Assembly (NCBI GenBank): GCA_009599575.1 | Contig: VWND01000026.1 | Coordinates: forward strand, 248,001 to 312,000 | Direction: 5' to 3' | DNA: 64,000 nucleotides | Source: Blumeriella jaapii | Taxonomy: Eukaryota > Ascomycota > Leotiomycetes > Helotiales > Drepanopezizaceae | In this document: positions 35,514 through 47,867 of the stretch, piece by piece | Position numbering within the stretch: position 1 is the first letter of the stretch | Layout of the letters: the number at the start of each line of letters is the position of its first letter | The notes under the pieces: generated by a model | Told to the model about the DNA's origin: nothing | Database searches by the model: none | The model's input: the letters and a program-made list of their open reading frames with translations, nothing else | Translations under genes and position numbers: made by a program

Positions 35514-37649
35514 ATGAGCCCCGCGCTGCGAGAGCGCTCCCTGGCCGATGTGCAGGAGAGAAGCTCGGAGGACGTCGACGCGGACGAGGCTGAGACCGAG
35601 GCCGTGGCCGTGGCCGAGTTCGACGAGCAGAACTACCGCCGCGAGGTGCTGCTGCTGCGAGACCAGACGGAGGCGCACTGCGACGAGCTCCTGGCGCAGG
35701 AGGCCGAGGCCTTGGGCATCGCCATACGGACCCTCACGACCCCGGCGGAAGGGCACCATCATGCCGCGCACGACTCGGTGTGCGAGTCGGCCATGACGGT
35801 GCCCTCGCACCACCGCACCGCGTCGTCCGGCTCGCATAGCAGCGCGTCGACGGGCATGACGAGCCGCTCCTCGAACGAACAGCTCGATACCGCGGCCCAG
35901 ACGACGCCGGGACGGACGTTGGCGAGGAGGAGCCTGTCATTCTCGGAGTACGAGAGGTACCTGGCGCAGCTGGAGCCGCCAGCCGCCGGCACTGTCTTGT
36001 CGCCGCCCCCGATACCGTACGAGCCGGCCCCGTCGCTCTTCTCGGTGTCGACGCGGAAGTCTCTCACCAGCATCCGGAACGGGCTCAGGGGCAGATTCAG
36101 GTTGCGCCGAACCAAATCGAGCTTGTCGGATCTGATGTGAGTCACGCCGAACGGGGCCCGGAGGATATATCCACTGACGCGTGCCAGGTCCTGCATCTGT
36201 TGTCGGGATGACTTCAGGAAGAGCAAATCCCTCCAGACGCTCCCGTGCGGTCACACCTATTGCCACAACTGCTTGCACGTGCTCATCACCCAAGCCGTGC
36301 AGGACGAGTCCAAGATGCCGCCGCGATGCTGCGCGCAAGCCATCCCGAGCGCCATCGTCAAGAAGGTCTTGACGAAAGAAGAGCAGCAACGGTTCATGAA
36401 GAGCGTCGCGCAGTACAACACCCCGTGGGAGTCTCGCGTCTTCTGTCCCAATCCCGGGTGTGGGGAATTCATCCCGAAGAGAAGCAAGGTCGATCCCAAA
36501 CACCCCTTCGAGGTTGTCTGTCGGACCTGTAGGGAGCGGGCATGCTCCATCTGCAAGCGAGCGGCTCACGCCTTTGGCCAGGACTGTCCTGCCGACTGGG
36601 AGCTGGATGCCGTGCTCCAGATGGGGGAACAGTCGGGCTGGAGACGCTGCTACAAGTGCCGGACCCTCGTGGAACTAACCCAAGGGTGCAGCCATATCAC
36701 GTGTCGGTGCAAAGCTCAGTTCTGCTACATATGTGGCGCCGTGTGGGATCCCACGGTCGGGTGTCCGAATTACTGCAGCGGCGAGGACGAACTGGAGAGG
36801 AGGCGTTGCGAGGAAGAAGCTCGGGTGGCCGAAGAAGAAGCCGAGACGGCCGCCAAGGCGGAGGCCGCGATTGCGGAGGCGGCCGAGATGGCGGAGGCCG
36901 AGAAACGCACCCGGGAAAGCGAGGAGCTGAACGCCTTCCGCACTCGTCAAACAGCCGAGCGAGACCGCTTTTCTGCTTTTGAGCGGAGGCAGAAGTGGCT
37001 CATGGGGGCACGCCATGGTCAAGGCAAGATCGATCTCTTGGAGCGGTACGACGAGCTCACGAAAGCGATGAAGGAACGCCACGTTCGCACTGCGGCGCAT
37101 CTCGAGGATCGCCAGGTGACGGCTGAGATGGAACTCCGGGCCAACCTGAAGCAGCAGAAGCGCAGCGTCGGGATCCGACTGCGGCACATGGAGGCTTACT
37201 GCGATGGCCTGGGGCGGAGTGCTACCGGAACGGTTCCGGCCAGAGTTGTGACGGAGCGGGATCTGAGGGAGCTGGGTCAGCAGTACAACATCCGGGACGA
37301 CCTGGAACGGCTTCATCAGAGCAAGGTCAACGTCATGCGAGACAAGCAGGCGAAGCAGATGGAGCAACTCATGCACCGCCAGGACGAAGAGATGGCTCAG
37401 TTGGGACAGAAGCAGGACGAAGAGCTCGAGGTGCTCGATACGGCTTCCGCGAACGAAGAAGAGGCCTTTGTCAGGCTCTTTGAAGAGCGCAAACGGAGGC
37501 TGACGCAGAGATGGATCATCTCCGAGGAAGTGCTCCTCAAGAAGCTGGAGCGGGAGAAGGGCGTCCGCTTTGCGCCGTTGCCGCCCATCACTTGGTCGGC
37601 ATCGGAAACACGACCCGATACGGCCGGACTCGAAGCCGTTACCGAATGA
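35514..37649 (+). CDS. RBR (RING1-IBR-RING2) E3 ubiquitin ligase
   Basis: Two exons, 35514-36136 and 36188-37649, with a 51-nt intron (GTGAGT donor, CACTGAC branch), encode 694 residues. The intron falls just before RING1: SCICCRDD, then LPCGHTYCHNCLHVLI. The IBR follows (FCPNPGCGEF, VCRTCRERACSICK), then RING2/Rcat with RCYKCRTLVELTQGCSHITC and FCYICGAVW. By analogy to parkin the Cys of GCSHITC is the catalytic residue that takes ubiquitin from the E2. A long Glu/Ala/Arg coiled coil (MAEAEKRTRE onward) fills the C-terminal half. The first 208 residues are Ser/Thr/Glu-rich. The start is uncertain: MSPALRER at 35514 is preferred, but the frame is open back to 34761 through a low-complexity tract. 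Substrate is unknown. Confidence 0.88.
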
Positions 37650-38045
37650 GAGGCTTATTAGGGATAACAGGAGACACATCTACATGGACATCAGGCCATG
37701 TTGGAGCGGAACCGTGCACGACTTGCGGTTACAAATTATACATCGGCTCTTATTGATAGCCATCGTACGTGTCATCTACATTGCGGTGGCTACAGCTTCG
37801 TTGTCATCACGTTGGAACCCGCCAACATTGTTATCCTTTTTCATATCTCTGTTTACATATCGATGTGGGTTAGCACGGCGCACTCTGGCGCGTACATAAC
37901 GATGGATCGAACATATTTTGGGGGGGTGTGGGGCGCGGGAGCGGACACGGATTGCTAGATCTGTTGGGCTCGGCAGCGTCTTTGTATGATGTAGAGACAG
38001 GCTAGGTAATGAGTTAATAGAAAGCCCAGGTCCTTGATAAGGATC

Positions 38046-38065
38046 GGGGGGGGGGGGGGGGGGGG
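38046..38065. repeat. 20-base G run
   Basis: Homopolymer of 20 G on the plus strand. Confidence 0.85.
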
Positions 38066-38509
38066 AATAATTATCTAGAGGGGGGGTGCCATCGCCGCTC
38101 AGTCAGTCTGAGCGAGGCGTAGAGATGGGGGCGGATGAGAGGATGAGAGGCTCGATGGAGCGAGAGCTGGTCGGGATCTGCATTTCAATATACCCTTGTG
38201 TCGTAGATGGCTTCGGGCTTCGAGCTTCGAGATTCGAGATTCGAGCTTTGAGGGATTTAAGAATATCAATCACCCTTTACACTTTTCTCTCTGTGCACCG
38301 GCTCTTTTCTTCTGCTGCTTCTGCTGCTTCTGCTGCTTTTTCTCGGGTATGCATATGTATGTGTATGTGTATATAAATGTCTGTCTATCTGCTCGACCCT
38401 TGAGCCTGGCAACATCATCAGCATCTTATCTAAGCACCCGCTCATTTGCCTTTGCCATCCATCTCCATTCCTGCTCCTGCCGGCCCTTCATGCTCGTGTC
38501 TGCTCTAAC

Positions 38510-38801
38510 AGGAGAACAAAAAAAAAAAAGGAAGAAAAAGAGAAGAAGAAAAAGAGAAAAAAAAGAGAAACAAAGAGAGAAAAAAAAGAGAGAGAGAAAA
38601 GTGAAAGAAAGAGAAAAGAGAGGGAGAAAAAGAGAGAAAGAAAGAGAACAAAAAAAAAAAGAAAACAAAAGAAAAGGTGAAGAGAAAGTGAAGAGAAAGT
38701 GAAGAGAAAGTGAAGAGAAAGTGAAGAGAAAGTGAAGAGAAAGTGAAGAGAAAGTGAAGAGAAAGTGAAAAGTCCGGCTATGGAACGGATGTTTTTTGTT
38801 T

Positions 38802-38844
<43 letters not shown>

Positions 38845-38855
38845 TTTTTTTTTTT
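38510..38855. repeat. purine-rich tract with GTGAAGAGAAA array, (CT)n and T run
   Basis: A-rich GAAA/GAGA sequence runs into about nine copies of the 11-bp unit GTGAAGAGAAA (38676-38768). After a short unique stretch come (CT)n and about 20 T (38809-38855). The strong strand asymmetry of purine then pyrimidine could favour triplex or hairpin structure. Confidence 0.8.
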
Positions 38856-39990
38856 CCCCAGAAATGCATCGATGGGGTTTTTACATAGCAGCTTACACGA
38901 GCACATACAATATACCGGAGAGAACGGCGCTGCTCTTACCGCATACGCTTTCCGCATTCGGTGCCCTTCGGGTCCCTTTCCCCCCGCGAAGGGTTCCGGG
39001 GTATAAGCCGCGGAAACACAATATGGTTCGGAACCTGTTGGGGCGCGTTTTCCTGACGGTTATCTCCTGTGTATGTGTTCGCGGCTGGATTGACGTTTTA
39101 CGGACATCCGCTACGCCCGTCTGCCAAAATCCCCAGAGACTGGTAGCGGACCGCGTTAGTCTGTCTAGTGGTGGTTTCTGAGACTTGGATGCGGATGTTC
39201 TGTGAATTTATCTACTGTTCGTCTACTATCGGTACTTCGTTATACAGTACTGCGTCGAGTAGTTTCTTTCGCTGGACACTGCAGTAGAACATGGTATTTC
39301 CTACACGGTGTTGTGTTATCGTGAAGATCAGGAGTTAGTGGATATGAGTGAAGCTCTCTCTGACTTAATTATCATTTTTTACCTGAGATTCGATATCGTA
39401 TACGAACGAACCGCTCTGCTAGCGTCAATTACAGTCGAAAAGGCGGAAGGTTCGTACCAGGCACCACGTACAGGTACTGAGTCTAGTCCGACCAGCCGTC
39501 GTCGCCGACGACCTCGCATCCTACAGTACAGGGCGGCATTGATGATTTGAGTGGATTCATATAAGCTTATCGAAACGCTAACGCGATCGACTTATAAAGA
39601 TCTACACGGTATGCTTATATCGTACAGTACGGTCCGTTTCGGTTAAAGGGCTGTATGCCACCCACCACGGGCAATTTATTCGCTACCGAGTTGCGGACTT
39701 TGGAGATGTGAGTTATAGCAGTTGAACGCTCTAATTTTCGAAACGTCGATCAGACCTTCACGAGAGAAAAATCCGACACGATCTCGGACCATCGATCAAT
39801 CTTTCCTGGGCCTTTCTTGCTTTACGTATATTTGAATTGTGAAGTTCCTAGCTTACAGTATATACAGCGCAGCGGAAGGCAGCCAGAAAGGCGCTCGTTC
39901 TCTTGGCGGCTCCTCATGCATTTTAAAACAGTCCTCGGGATATGCAATACTTGGCTGAAGCAAAACAGATCATAGGAAAACCACTGAAAC

Positions 39991-40182
39991 TGTTGGTATC
40001 ACAGGTGGTGATACAGATACGACTAGTCGTTAAATCGGGTTGAAACTGTATGCATTCTACTAGGTCTAGCTGGCGTGAGAATATAAGGTAGATATGCGAG
40101 CGCTAGCAGGCGCTAGCGCTGCGCACCTACAACTGTGATCCCGCATCACCTGATCTACGTGACCCCTATAGGTATTCCCACA
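39991..40182 (-). repeat. outer element, 3' LTR (left copy)
   Basis: 192 bp. It contains GCGAGCGCTAGC and GGCGCTAGCGCTGCGCACC, also present in the right copy. About four positions carry the RIP state here against about thirteen in the right copy. Confidence 0.9.
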
Positions 40183-40248
40183 CTGGCAGTCTTCTCTTTT
40201 CAGTAGAATGCGTTTCTGGCTTGCAACGTGTTTAAACGCAATTGCAAG

Positions 40249-40797
40249 TTAGTTCTTTTCTTTCCTGTTTACCCAGCCTTCTATTCTAATCGTCAGCTTG
40301 TTTTCTTCGATAAACGTCGTAAACGCTTTATTTGAAACTGCCTTCGTTATAGCGTCCGCTAGATTATCTTTGCCGTTAATCCAGCGAATTTCTGCTATTT
40401 CTCGCCTTTCGTATAACTGGCGCAGCGCTATAATATCGACCATAAACCTTTTTTCTTTTGTCGTCCCAAGTTTTACTAAGCATTCGTATAATAAGTAAAA
40501 ATCCGTGCAAACGATTAATAAAATCTTTAATAAATTGAGCTGCTAAGTAATTTGTTTCAAAATAATCGCAATCGCAATTGCTAAATCGGCTCCGGCTATT
40601 ATTCTCAGAATTTCGCTAGCTAATACGCTTTTTGTGATACGTCGGCTTTTAATAAAACTGAAATATATAACGTTGTTTTGTATAAAAAAGTCGTCGTTTT
40701 CGAATAAAATGTTTTTATTGCTAATAGCGATAACGTAATTAATTTGACTATTTAAATTTTCGTTGTTAGCAAACGAGCCGTTTATAAAAACGTACAA
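40249..40797 (-). pseudogene. copia RNase H and polyprotein C-terminus, decayed
   Basis: Two frames survive on the minus strand. The first (40797-40543) resembles the copia RNase H start but shows NGSFAN where an Asp is normally catalytic, a G-to-A change. The second (40443-40249) has LRQLYERREIAEIRWI then DNLADAITKA, the typical copia tail. Frames are interrupted and cannot give a working enzyme. Confidence 0.8.
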
Positions 40798-42257
40798 TTT
40801 TATACGGTTCAGATCGAAAAGTATATAAATTAATTTTCGGCCTTAATTATTTATTATTTATTTAATTTGTTTATTCAGCTCGACAATTTCCTTTTGGCCT
40901 GGGTTTTTTAAAATTGCGCAGCTGTAAACAACGCGAATATGGCTTCTGATTAGCAAATTAACGCAATATAAGCTTTTAAAGCTTTTTGGCTAGCGTATTT
41001 TTTACATTTAAATATTTGGGTTGTTTAAAACAAAATTTCAGATTTTTGCTTTAGTTTTTTTGCGTAAAAATCATATAATCGTTTTTCAGAGTTAAAACGC
41101 ATCCGTTAAAAATTAAATTATACGAAATTGTAAATTTATTTACTAGTTTTGCCGTTAATTTGGCCTTTTCCAGTTCAGCTTTTTTTTTTGCAATAAAACG
41201 TTCGTTATCAAAAAAGTATATATCGTTCGTTTATATTTTAATTAACTTAAAAGCGTTTTTTCTAATAATAATCAAAAAATAAAAATCGTAAATTAACGTA
41301 ACGGCAGACAGCTTTTTTTTATAATAAATGTAATATATTATTCATTAAAATGTTTCTGCTTTTGGAATTTTATACAACGCTTTTTTAATTCGCATAATCG
41401 TGCTTTCGAAATACAAATAAGCTATTTCTTTTGGTAATTTTGCCAAGATTAGCCGGTTTAGCGGTTGCTTATTTTATATATAAGCCTAAATAATATTTCG
41501 CAAATACAAATGTATTTTTCGTTGCAGCAGCGAAAAGGCCAGAGCAGTAATTAATTTTTGGCTCGAACGCTAAATTGTAAATAATTGCGTTAATATGATT
41601 TTTTTTGTTTTGATCCAGGAAAACTTGTATTATAAGCTTTGATTTTTTCGAATAAAATAAAAGTTTCCTTCGCTTTTATTTTATTTACTAAACGTAATCC
41701 GAAGATTCGCACGCTATTGTGTTAAACTGAATCGTATTATATAAACTCGAATACTTTTATAGCTAGTAAACTTTCGATTTTTACGACGTTGAGAATTTTC
41801 AAACGCTTCGCCTTCCGTTGTAATTATTTCAAAAGCGCGCAATTTGGCTGAAAGCTTCCGGTCTGACTTTTTTTTATGCGTTAAAAACGTACTGAGCTTT
41901 TTTGCAAAAGGTTTTAATAATCAGCTGCTTAAAACATATATCGTCGTATTTGCGTGGGGCTTTTTTTTGTTCGGCCTATACGACGCGGTTCTGCTGATTC
42001 TGAAAGGTTTTTCTGATTTTGTACGTTCGGAAAAAGATTTTAGAATTCTTTTTTATCAGATTCCGGTTCGTCGTTTTCCGAAAGTTTCTGATTGTATAAC
42101 TTTACAACCGTTATTTTCAACTGAACTGCTTTTTCTTTAATTTAAACGGTATACGTTTGTTTTTTAATTGCGAAAAAAATATAAAAGCCTTTTTATTAAG
42201 CTTTCTCGTTGTTTATTTTTTCGCGTTATATACGAATTTGCGATTGGAAAAGCAAAT

Positions 42258-42617
42258 TTAGCGTCTCGAATATATTCGGGCCATTGCGCGTATAAAATGT
42301 ATTTTGCATTTAGCGAATTGCTTACAAACGGCGGACTTCCGCCATTTTTTTGCGTACAGCTTTTTTTTCGCTTTATAATATTTGCAAAAAAAAAAATTAT
42401 TTTCGTAAATACGAAAATAAACGCCGAATATAAATAAAATTAGTATAAAACCTGCTAAACCGGCTGTATCGTTAATAGCTTTCAGAGCTATTTGTAAGCG
42501 TTGTTTTTTAAAAGTACCGGTTCTTTTAAGTTCAGCTATAATAATTTTATAAATACGTCGCAGTATATAATAATAACGTTTAATTTTTTCTATATTATTA
42601 TATATTTCGGTAAGCAT
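42258..42617 (-). pseudogene. copia integrase-region fragment, decayed
   Basis: On the minus strand LKRTGTFKKQRLQIALKAIN is followed by DTAG and a FGVYFR motif. This is the segment after the integrase core in fungal copia polyproteins. Lys, Asn, Ile and Phe excess reflects RIP. Confidence 0.7.
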
Positions 42618-45600
42618 TTGCTTAATAATAATTAATATTGTTTTTGTTAATTTTTTAAACTTTTTTGCGTTAAAATTAATATCTGAATCGTATATAATAA
42701 TATCGGAAGATTTTAAATACGTATTTATTTAGCATTTTCGCAATTAATTAAAAGTTTCAAATGCGGTTATATCTTTGAAAAACGCTGCCGAATTAAACGA
42801 GGTTGCGAAATCGACAACATGCAATACTAAGCTTTTATCCAGGTATATTATATTAATAATAATAAAATAATTAAATTTTTGGTCGTTTTTCAAAGTAAAT
42901 TTGTATTTGCCAAAGCTTGCGCCGTATATTTAATATTAGTAACAAAATTTCTTAATTGTTTTTAAAGCTTTAAAAAATACGTTTTCGTAGCCGGATAAAT
43001 TAAGCATTTTTGCAAAGCGCGCCGCGGAAAAATATCCGAATCGGCGGTGTATTTAACGTAATTTCGTAATTATCAAATAAGCCAAAATAGCTTTTTCCGT
43101 ATGCAATATTAAAAACGGATAGCCTTATTTGCGAATAACTAAAATCTTTTTTTGGCTTTGAATAAAAATATCGGACAGATTATTATAATAAATTTTCAAA
43201 CGATCGAGATTTTAAAAAAAAATTAAAAATAACGTATTTACGTTAATTAAATAAAAAGTAATTAATTCTAGCGGTATCGTTATATTTATAAAACCGGTAA
43301 TTTTCGTTATATTATCGTCAAATTTGATTTTGATTTTGCTTTTAAATCGATTTATATGCAAAAAAGTAAAAAGCAATTTCTGCAAAGCTTCGGCTTGTCG
43401 TTTTTCTGCAATAAAAACCTTCGCTGCTTTTGTATTTGAGATAAAACTTTGAAATTTGTAAAAAAAGTAGCGTTCGAATATAAATTAATCGAAAAAAACA
43501 ATAGTCGGAAAAGGTAAATATAAGTTTTCATTCGTATACGCGTAATACGTAGCGTAATTATATAAATTTTTTATTAATTATTGGCCGTCAATTGCTTTTA
43601 ATTCAGTCGTGAACTGAATTGCGGCCGCTGATTATTAATCCTCACGCTTTTCCGCTGGCTTTCGACACGCTTTCGCTTTTAATTTTAATTAAAAACTGGC
43701 GATATTCGGCAAAAATATAATTAACGCCTGTAAAATAGTAAAATTCGTGCTTCCAGGCTTCGTAAGCTGCTTTTCGCTTTTCTGGCGTATATTAAATAAA
43801 CTAATAATTTAGCTTTTTGCATATATAACAAAGTTTTTTACGATTTGGGCCGATGCTTTTCGGATTGCCACGAAAAAGAGCCTTGTATTTTTCTCGGTAT
43901 AAATCTTTTCGACCTTTGTTTTTTTTATTGCTTTTATATTCGCGATCGGTATAATATGCGTCCGATAAATTTTTTTATATATTACCGGTGTTTTCGTTTT
44001 TATTTTTGAAAAATGCCGGTCTGATATAAATAAGCTTTAGAAATTAAATTTAATTTTAAAATAACCGATATAAAACTTTTCAATTGTGTTAAAAAAGCAA
44101 TAAAAAACTTTGCTAAATTATACTGCGCATACGCGCATTCTAGCATATTTTTAATTGTATTTATTAATACGTCGCGAAATGCTTTATTTGTATAATATTC
44201 GAAAGTTAAATTACGCTAAATTATTATCAGTTTTTTAGCTATAATTAAAAAACATTCGGATTTGATTTTAGTAGCGTTTTCAGGTATAAAAGTTATACGA
44301 AATAAACTTATAAATCGCTATTTTTCGAAGTATTTCTGAGCGGATTCGGAAACTTCGAACTATTTTTTTTATCAAAGCAATTATAATTTAAAATTCGTAG
44401 TTCTGGCCGTACAACTTATTTATATAAAAATCGTGGGCGTCGTTTTTTAGCATAAGTAAAAAAACAATTGCGTAGCCAATTTCGTTTTTTTACTAAATTT
44501 CAAGTCTTAAAACAATTTTTATAAAAAATATTTAATTTATCGTTCAAAACCTCGTATTTCGCATTTTTTATACTTTTTCTTTTTATTATTATAAACTTTG
44601 GAAATATTTTCAATTTAACGAAAATAATCGGGGATTTGCGTATAAAATAAAGCCGGGAATTGCAACTTTAAATAAAACTGCTTTGGTCGAACGTATATAC
44701 GGTATTTTCGTTAGTATTCGGACTGGTGTTAAAAAAATTTTTTGATTTCGATATTGCGTTATGAATCGTACGAATTATATAAGTTATTACGACCGGTACT
44801 TTTAAGGTTTTGATTTCTAAGATTATATTAAGATTTTACCGGCTGTACAAAAGTATCGGAACTTTTTTTTACTTTGTTAAATAATAGCCCATTTGGTTTT
44901 TTGATTTTGCGACCATATTTTCGGAATATTTCGTCGTATTTAATACGCAACCGAATTCTTTTTTTTTTTGCAAAACAAAAGTTTATTCGATTTTATTTAA
45001 TTTTAATCGAACTTAAACTATTGCCGCGTATATAAGATTTCTGTTATAAATTTTATAAAAAAGTCTGCGATTAAGCAAGTTTCGCGGAATTTTTTCCAAG
45101 CTCGGAAATTAAGCTTTGCAAACGTATCGAAGGTTTATTTTTCAAAATCTTTCCGAATAATTTATAATAGCTCGTGAAATAAGTCTAGTCTATTATCTGT
45201 TTTGTAAACTTCGCAGCAAAATACAATATGTCTATTTAATGCCTTCTCGAAGAATATTACTAGGTCCATTTTTTTACCTTAATTTTCGACACCGTATTTA
45301 ATATATGCAAATATCGGGATTATTTTGAATATTTGTTTTTAATGGTGGAGCGATTTGTATTTAAAGTCCGGTATTTCGTAATTAATGGCGGTAATTGAAT
45401 TAATAACGTTTTTAATTAATAATTGTCGCAGAATATAAGCTGCAACAAATTAAAAGGGTGAAGCGTTTGCTTATATTGCTGCTTGGTTTTTTAAAATCTT
45501 TTTTCGAAATCGTAAAAACTCGCCGAACAGCGGTGTTAATAAAACACAATCAAATAGAAATTATTAAACCTGATTTTAGCTACCGTTTTTTTTTTTTGAT

Positions 45601-45777
45601 CGTTTTGCATAACAAAAGGAAATTAATAGCTTTTAGCGCAAATCGAAAAAAAAAATCGTTTTGCATAACAAAATCTCTTAAATTTGCCTTTTTTATTAAA
45701 CTTTGCGAATTTGTGGTTAGAAATGAATTTAATCATTAATCAGTGTTAATATTACAAATGGTGATACAAATACGACT

Positions 45778-45947
45778 TGTGACGAACCTCATATATTTCC
45801 CTTAAGATACAGACAGAGAGCTGAAAGGAAGGAAGCTCGGGGCGAACTATATACACTGTAGAACCCCCCTGCCCTGGCGCTACGCCAGAACTGTAACGGA
45901 AGGCTGAACAGCCGAAAGCCGAACAGCCGAATGGCCGGGCCGTTACA
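45778..45947 (-). repeat. inner element, 3' LTR
   Basis: 170 bp with TG...CA ends; contains GGAAGGAAGCTCGGGGCG and the short repeats GCCGAAAGCCGAACAGCCGA. Confidence 0.9.
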
Positions 45948-46129
45948 CTACCCTCCCCTCCGAAAAAAGCTGGCCTTTCAGCTGTACAGAAAATTATACC
46001 GAAGGTTCGGCACACCGAAATAAAATGAACGAACGATTGCAATTGCAATCAAAAAATAAAAGAGTGTAAAAATGAAAGAAAACCATTACTGAAACCCCTA
46101 TTCCGAACCGTCCGAAAACTTCTCAGCTA

Positions 46130-47240
46130 GTGCAGCTTCGATTTTAGCCTTATCTTCGTCGCCGTACAAACCGATTGCAGCCATTTGCTTTCGTCTCAAA
46201 ACGTCGCGAGGTATGGCGGGTCTGAATTTGCAGCCCGCAATCCAGTGATTTGTACCGCCGCATCTAGTGCAACAGCCTGTGCGACGCCAATCTTCTCTTT
46301 AAGCCATTGATGAATAGGGAGCCCTAGGTAGAACTGAGTATTTCTGATCTAGGGTCAAAGTTTCGTTTTTATTGATTGCATCTGAAATTTCGATTGCACC
46401 TAATTTATTAATGCGTTCGAGCTCCTCTCGTTTCTCGATTTGAGTTATATTCATCGGGTCGCCAGCGTCGTATATCAGCCGGCGGGTCGGCGTATTCGTA
46501 CGCATACCGACCACCCTAGGGGGGGGGTTGTTCCGAGGAGCGTTCCGAGGGGTGCTAGGGCCGGGCTGGCCCGAAAGGAAAGAAAAAGAGCCGAAATTGA
46601 AAGGGCCGAAATTGGCTGATCGGGAACCCGAACCAACTAAACGTTGTAAAAATGCAACGTATGCGATTCAAGTGGTGGGAAGGTCCATATGGCTCCGGAG
46701 TAGCCTTTCACCGGGTCGGCTAAACCGTTCCGAAATGCGACGATTTTGGCTACGTCATCCCAATCAATACGATTTTCGTGTAACAAACGCTGAAAGGTCG
46801 CAATGTAAATCTGCAAAGAGCTGAAACCTTGTTTGCACGCTAATAGTCGGTCTTTTGCCTCCTGAACTTTATTCGGGTTATCGTACATTCGGCGCAGTTT
46901 TTCGAGTAAAGTATGATAATTCCAAGATTGATATGATTCGGCCGAAGAAAGCAGGGGTAGGACTAGCGATTGGCAGTTGTTTTCGAGATTTGCAAAGACG
47001 TAGTAGAATTGGGCGGTGGCGTTGCCGATTGATTGGCCGTCGACTCGTAATTTGGCTTTAATTAAGAGGTATCATGTATCCTATTTGGCTCTACCAAATT
47101 TGACAGGATCGGGTAAACACGGCCTGGGCCGACGATTTTCGGTCAGATCGTCGATTCGTGTATCGAGGTTTTCAAGCTGCTGCTCGAGTTTTAAGATGCG
47201 TTGTTGCATTTGCAATTGAATAGAATTGGCAGAGCCTTCA
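46130..47240 (-). pseudogene. Gag of the inner element, with nonsense codons
   Basis: The minus-strand frame starts around RILKLEQQLENLDTRIDDL, continues through DRLLACKQGFSSLQIYIATF and DDVAKIVAFRNGLADPVKG (a retrotransposon Gag capsid pattern) and ends with a CCHC knuckle C-x2-C-x4-H-x4-C at about 46270-46231. Two in-frame stops, at 47083-47081 and 47074-47072, stand where Trp codons would fit, as expected from RIP. Frame changes occur between 46640 and 46515. Confidence 0.75.
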
Positions 47241-47698
47241 GGAAATGGTGTAGATATAGCTATGACGTAGCTAGTCTAGAAGCGAAAGAACAAAGGGGAG
47301 GTTGGTGCTATAGTAGCTGTCGGAAGTGCTTTTGGGTCGGAAGTACCAAATTATCGGTGGGAGTAGTCGTATTAAAGTATTGTAAGGCAGTGCACGCTAG
47401 TATGGCGGTAGCGTACGAAAAGGTGCAATAATCGTAGTAATAAAAGGTAGGTAGGTTGGTGTGGCGCAATTGATCGGAAGCGCCTGAAACAATAAATTTC
47501 GGGAGGTGAAGAATGGTGCGAGAGGTCGGATACACCGGAAACAATACGTGGCGAGAGTTGTAGTCGATAAAAAGGGTTAATAACCAATAATTAATAAATC
47601 AATGAGCTAATAATTAATAAACCAATATTAATAAAATCAATAAATCAATAACCAATAATCAATAATACGACGTTACTCCGAACGAAAGGTTTGTATAG

Positions 47699-47867
47699 TG
47701 TGACGAACCTTATATATTTCCCTTAAGATACAGACAGAGAGCTGAAAGGAAGGAAGCTCGGGGCGAACTATATACACTGTAGAACCCCCTGCCCTGGCGC
47801 TACGCCAGAACTGTAACGGAAGGCTGAACAGCCGAAAGCCGAACAGCCGAATGGCCGGGCCGTTACA
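47699..47867 (-). repeat. inner element, 5' LTR
   Basis: 169 bp, nearly identical to 45778-45947. Confidence 0.9.

Larger units (their letters stand above)
37650..39985. other. intergenic stretch between RBR gene and retrotransposon
   Basis: About 2.3 kb. It holds a 20-base G run, a long purine-rich repeat block and three ACAGTAC words (39245, 39520, 39623). No gene was recognised. Confidence 0.5.
45778..47867 (-). mobile_element. Gag-only (non-autonomous) LTR element nested in the outer LTR
   Basis: LTRs of 170 bp (45778-45947) and 169 bp (47699-47867), reading TGTGACGAACC to CCGTTACA on the plus strand, differ by about one substitution and one base in a C run. Target duplication CGACT lies at 45773-45777 and 47868-47872. 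The interior is only 1.75 kb. On the minus strand it encodes a broken Gag with a CCHC zinc knuckle. A G-rich polypurine tract (GGAGGGGAGGGTAG) adjoins the left LTR, which fixes the orientation. No protease, integrase or reverse transcriptase was seen, so it would need help from another element. Much less AT-rich than its host element. Confidence 0.88.

Noticed and set aside
38426..38869. Leu/Ser/Phe-rich 147-codon frame
   Set aside because: Pure repeat translation of the GTGAAGAGAAA array.
41844..42437. Plus-strand Phe/Lys-rich frames inside the retrotransposon
   Set aside because: They arise from RIP-driven AT richness and run opposite to the recognisable copia fragments.
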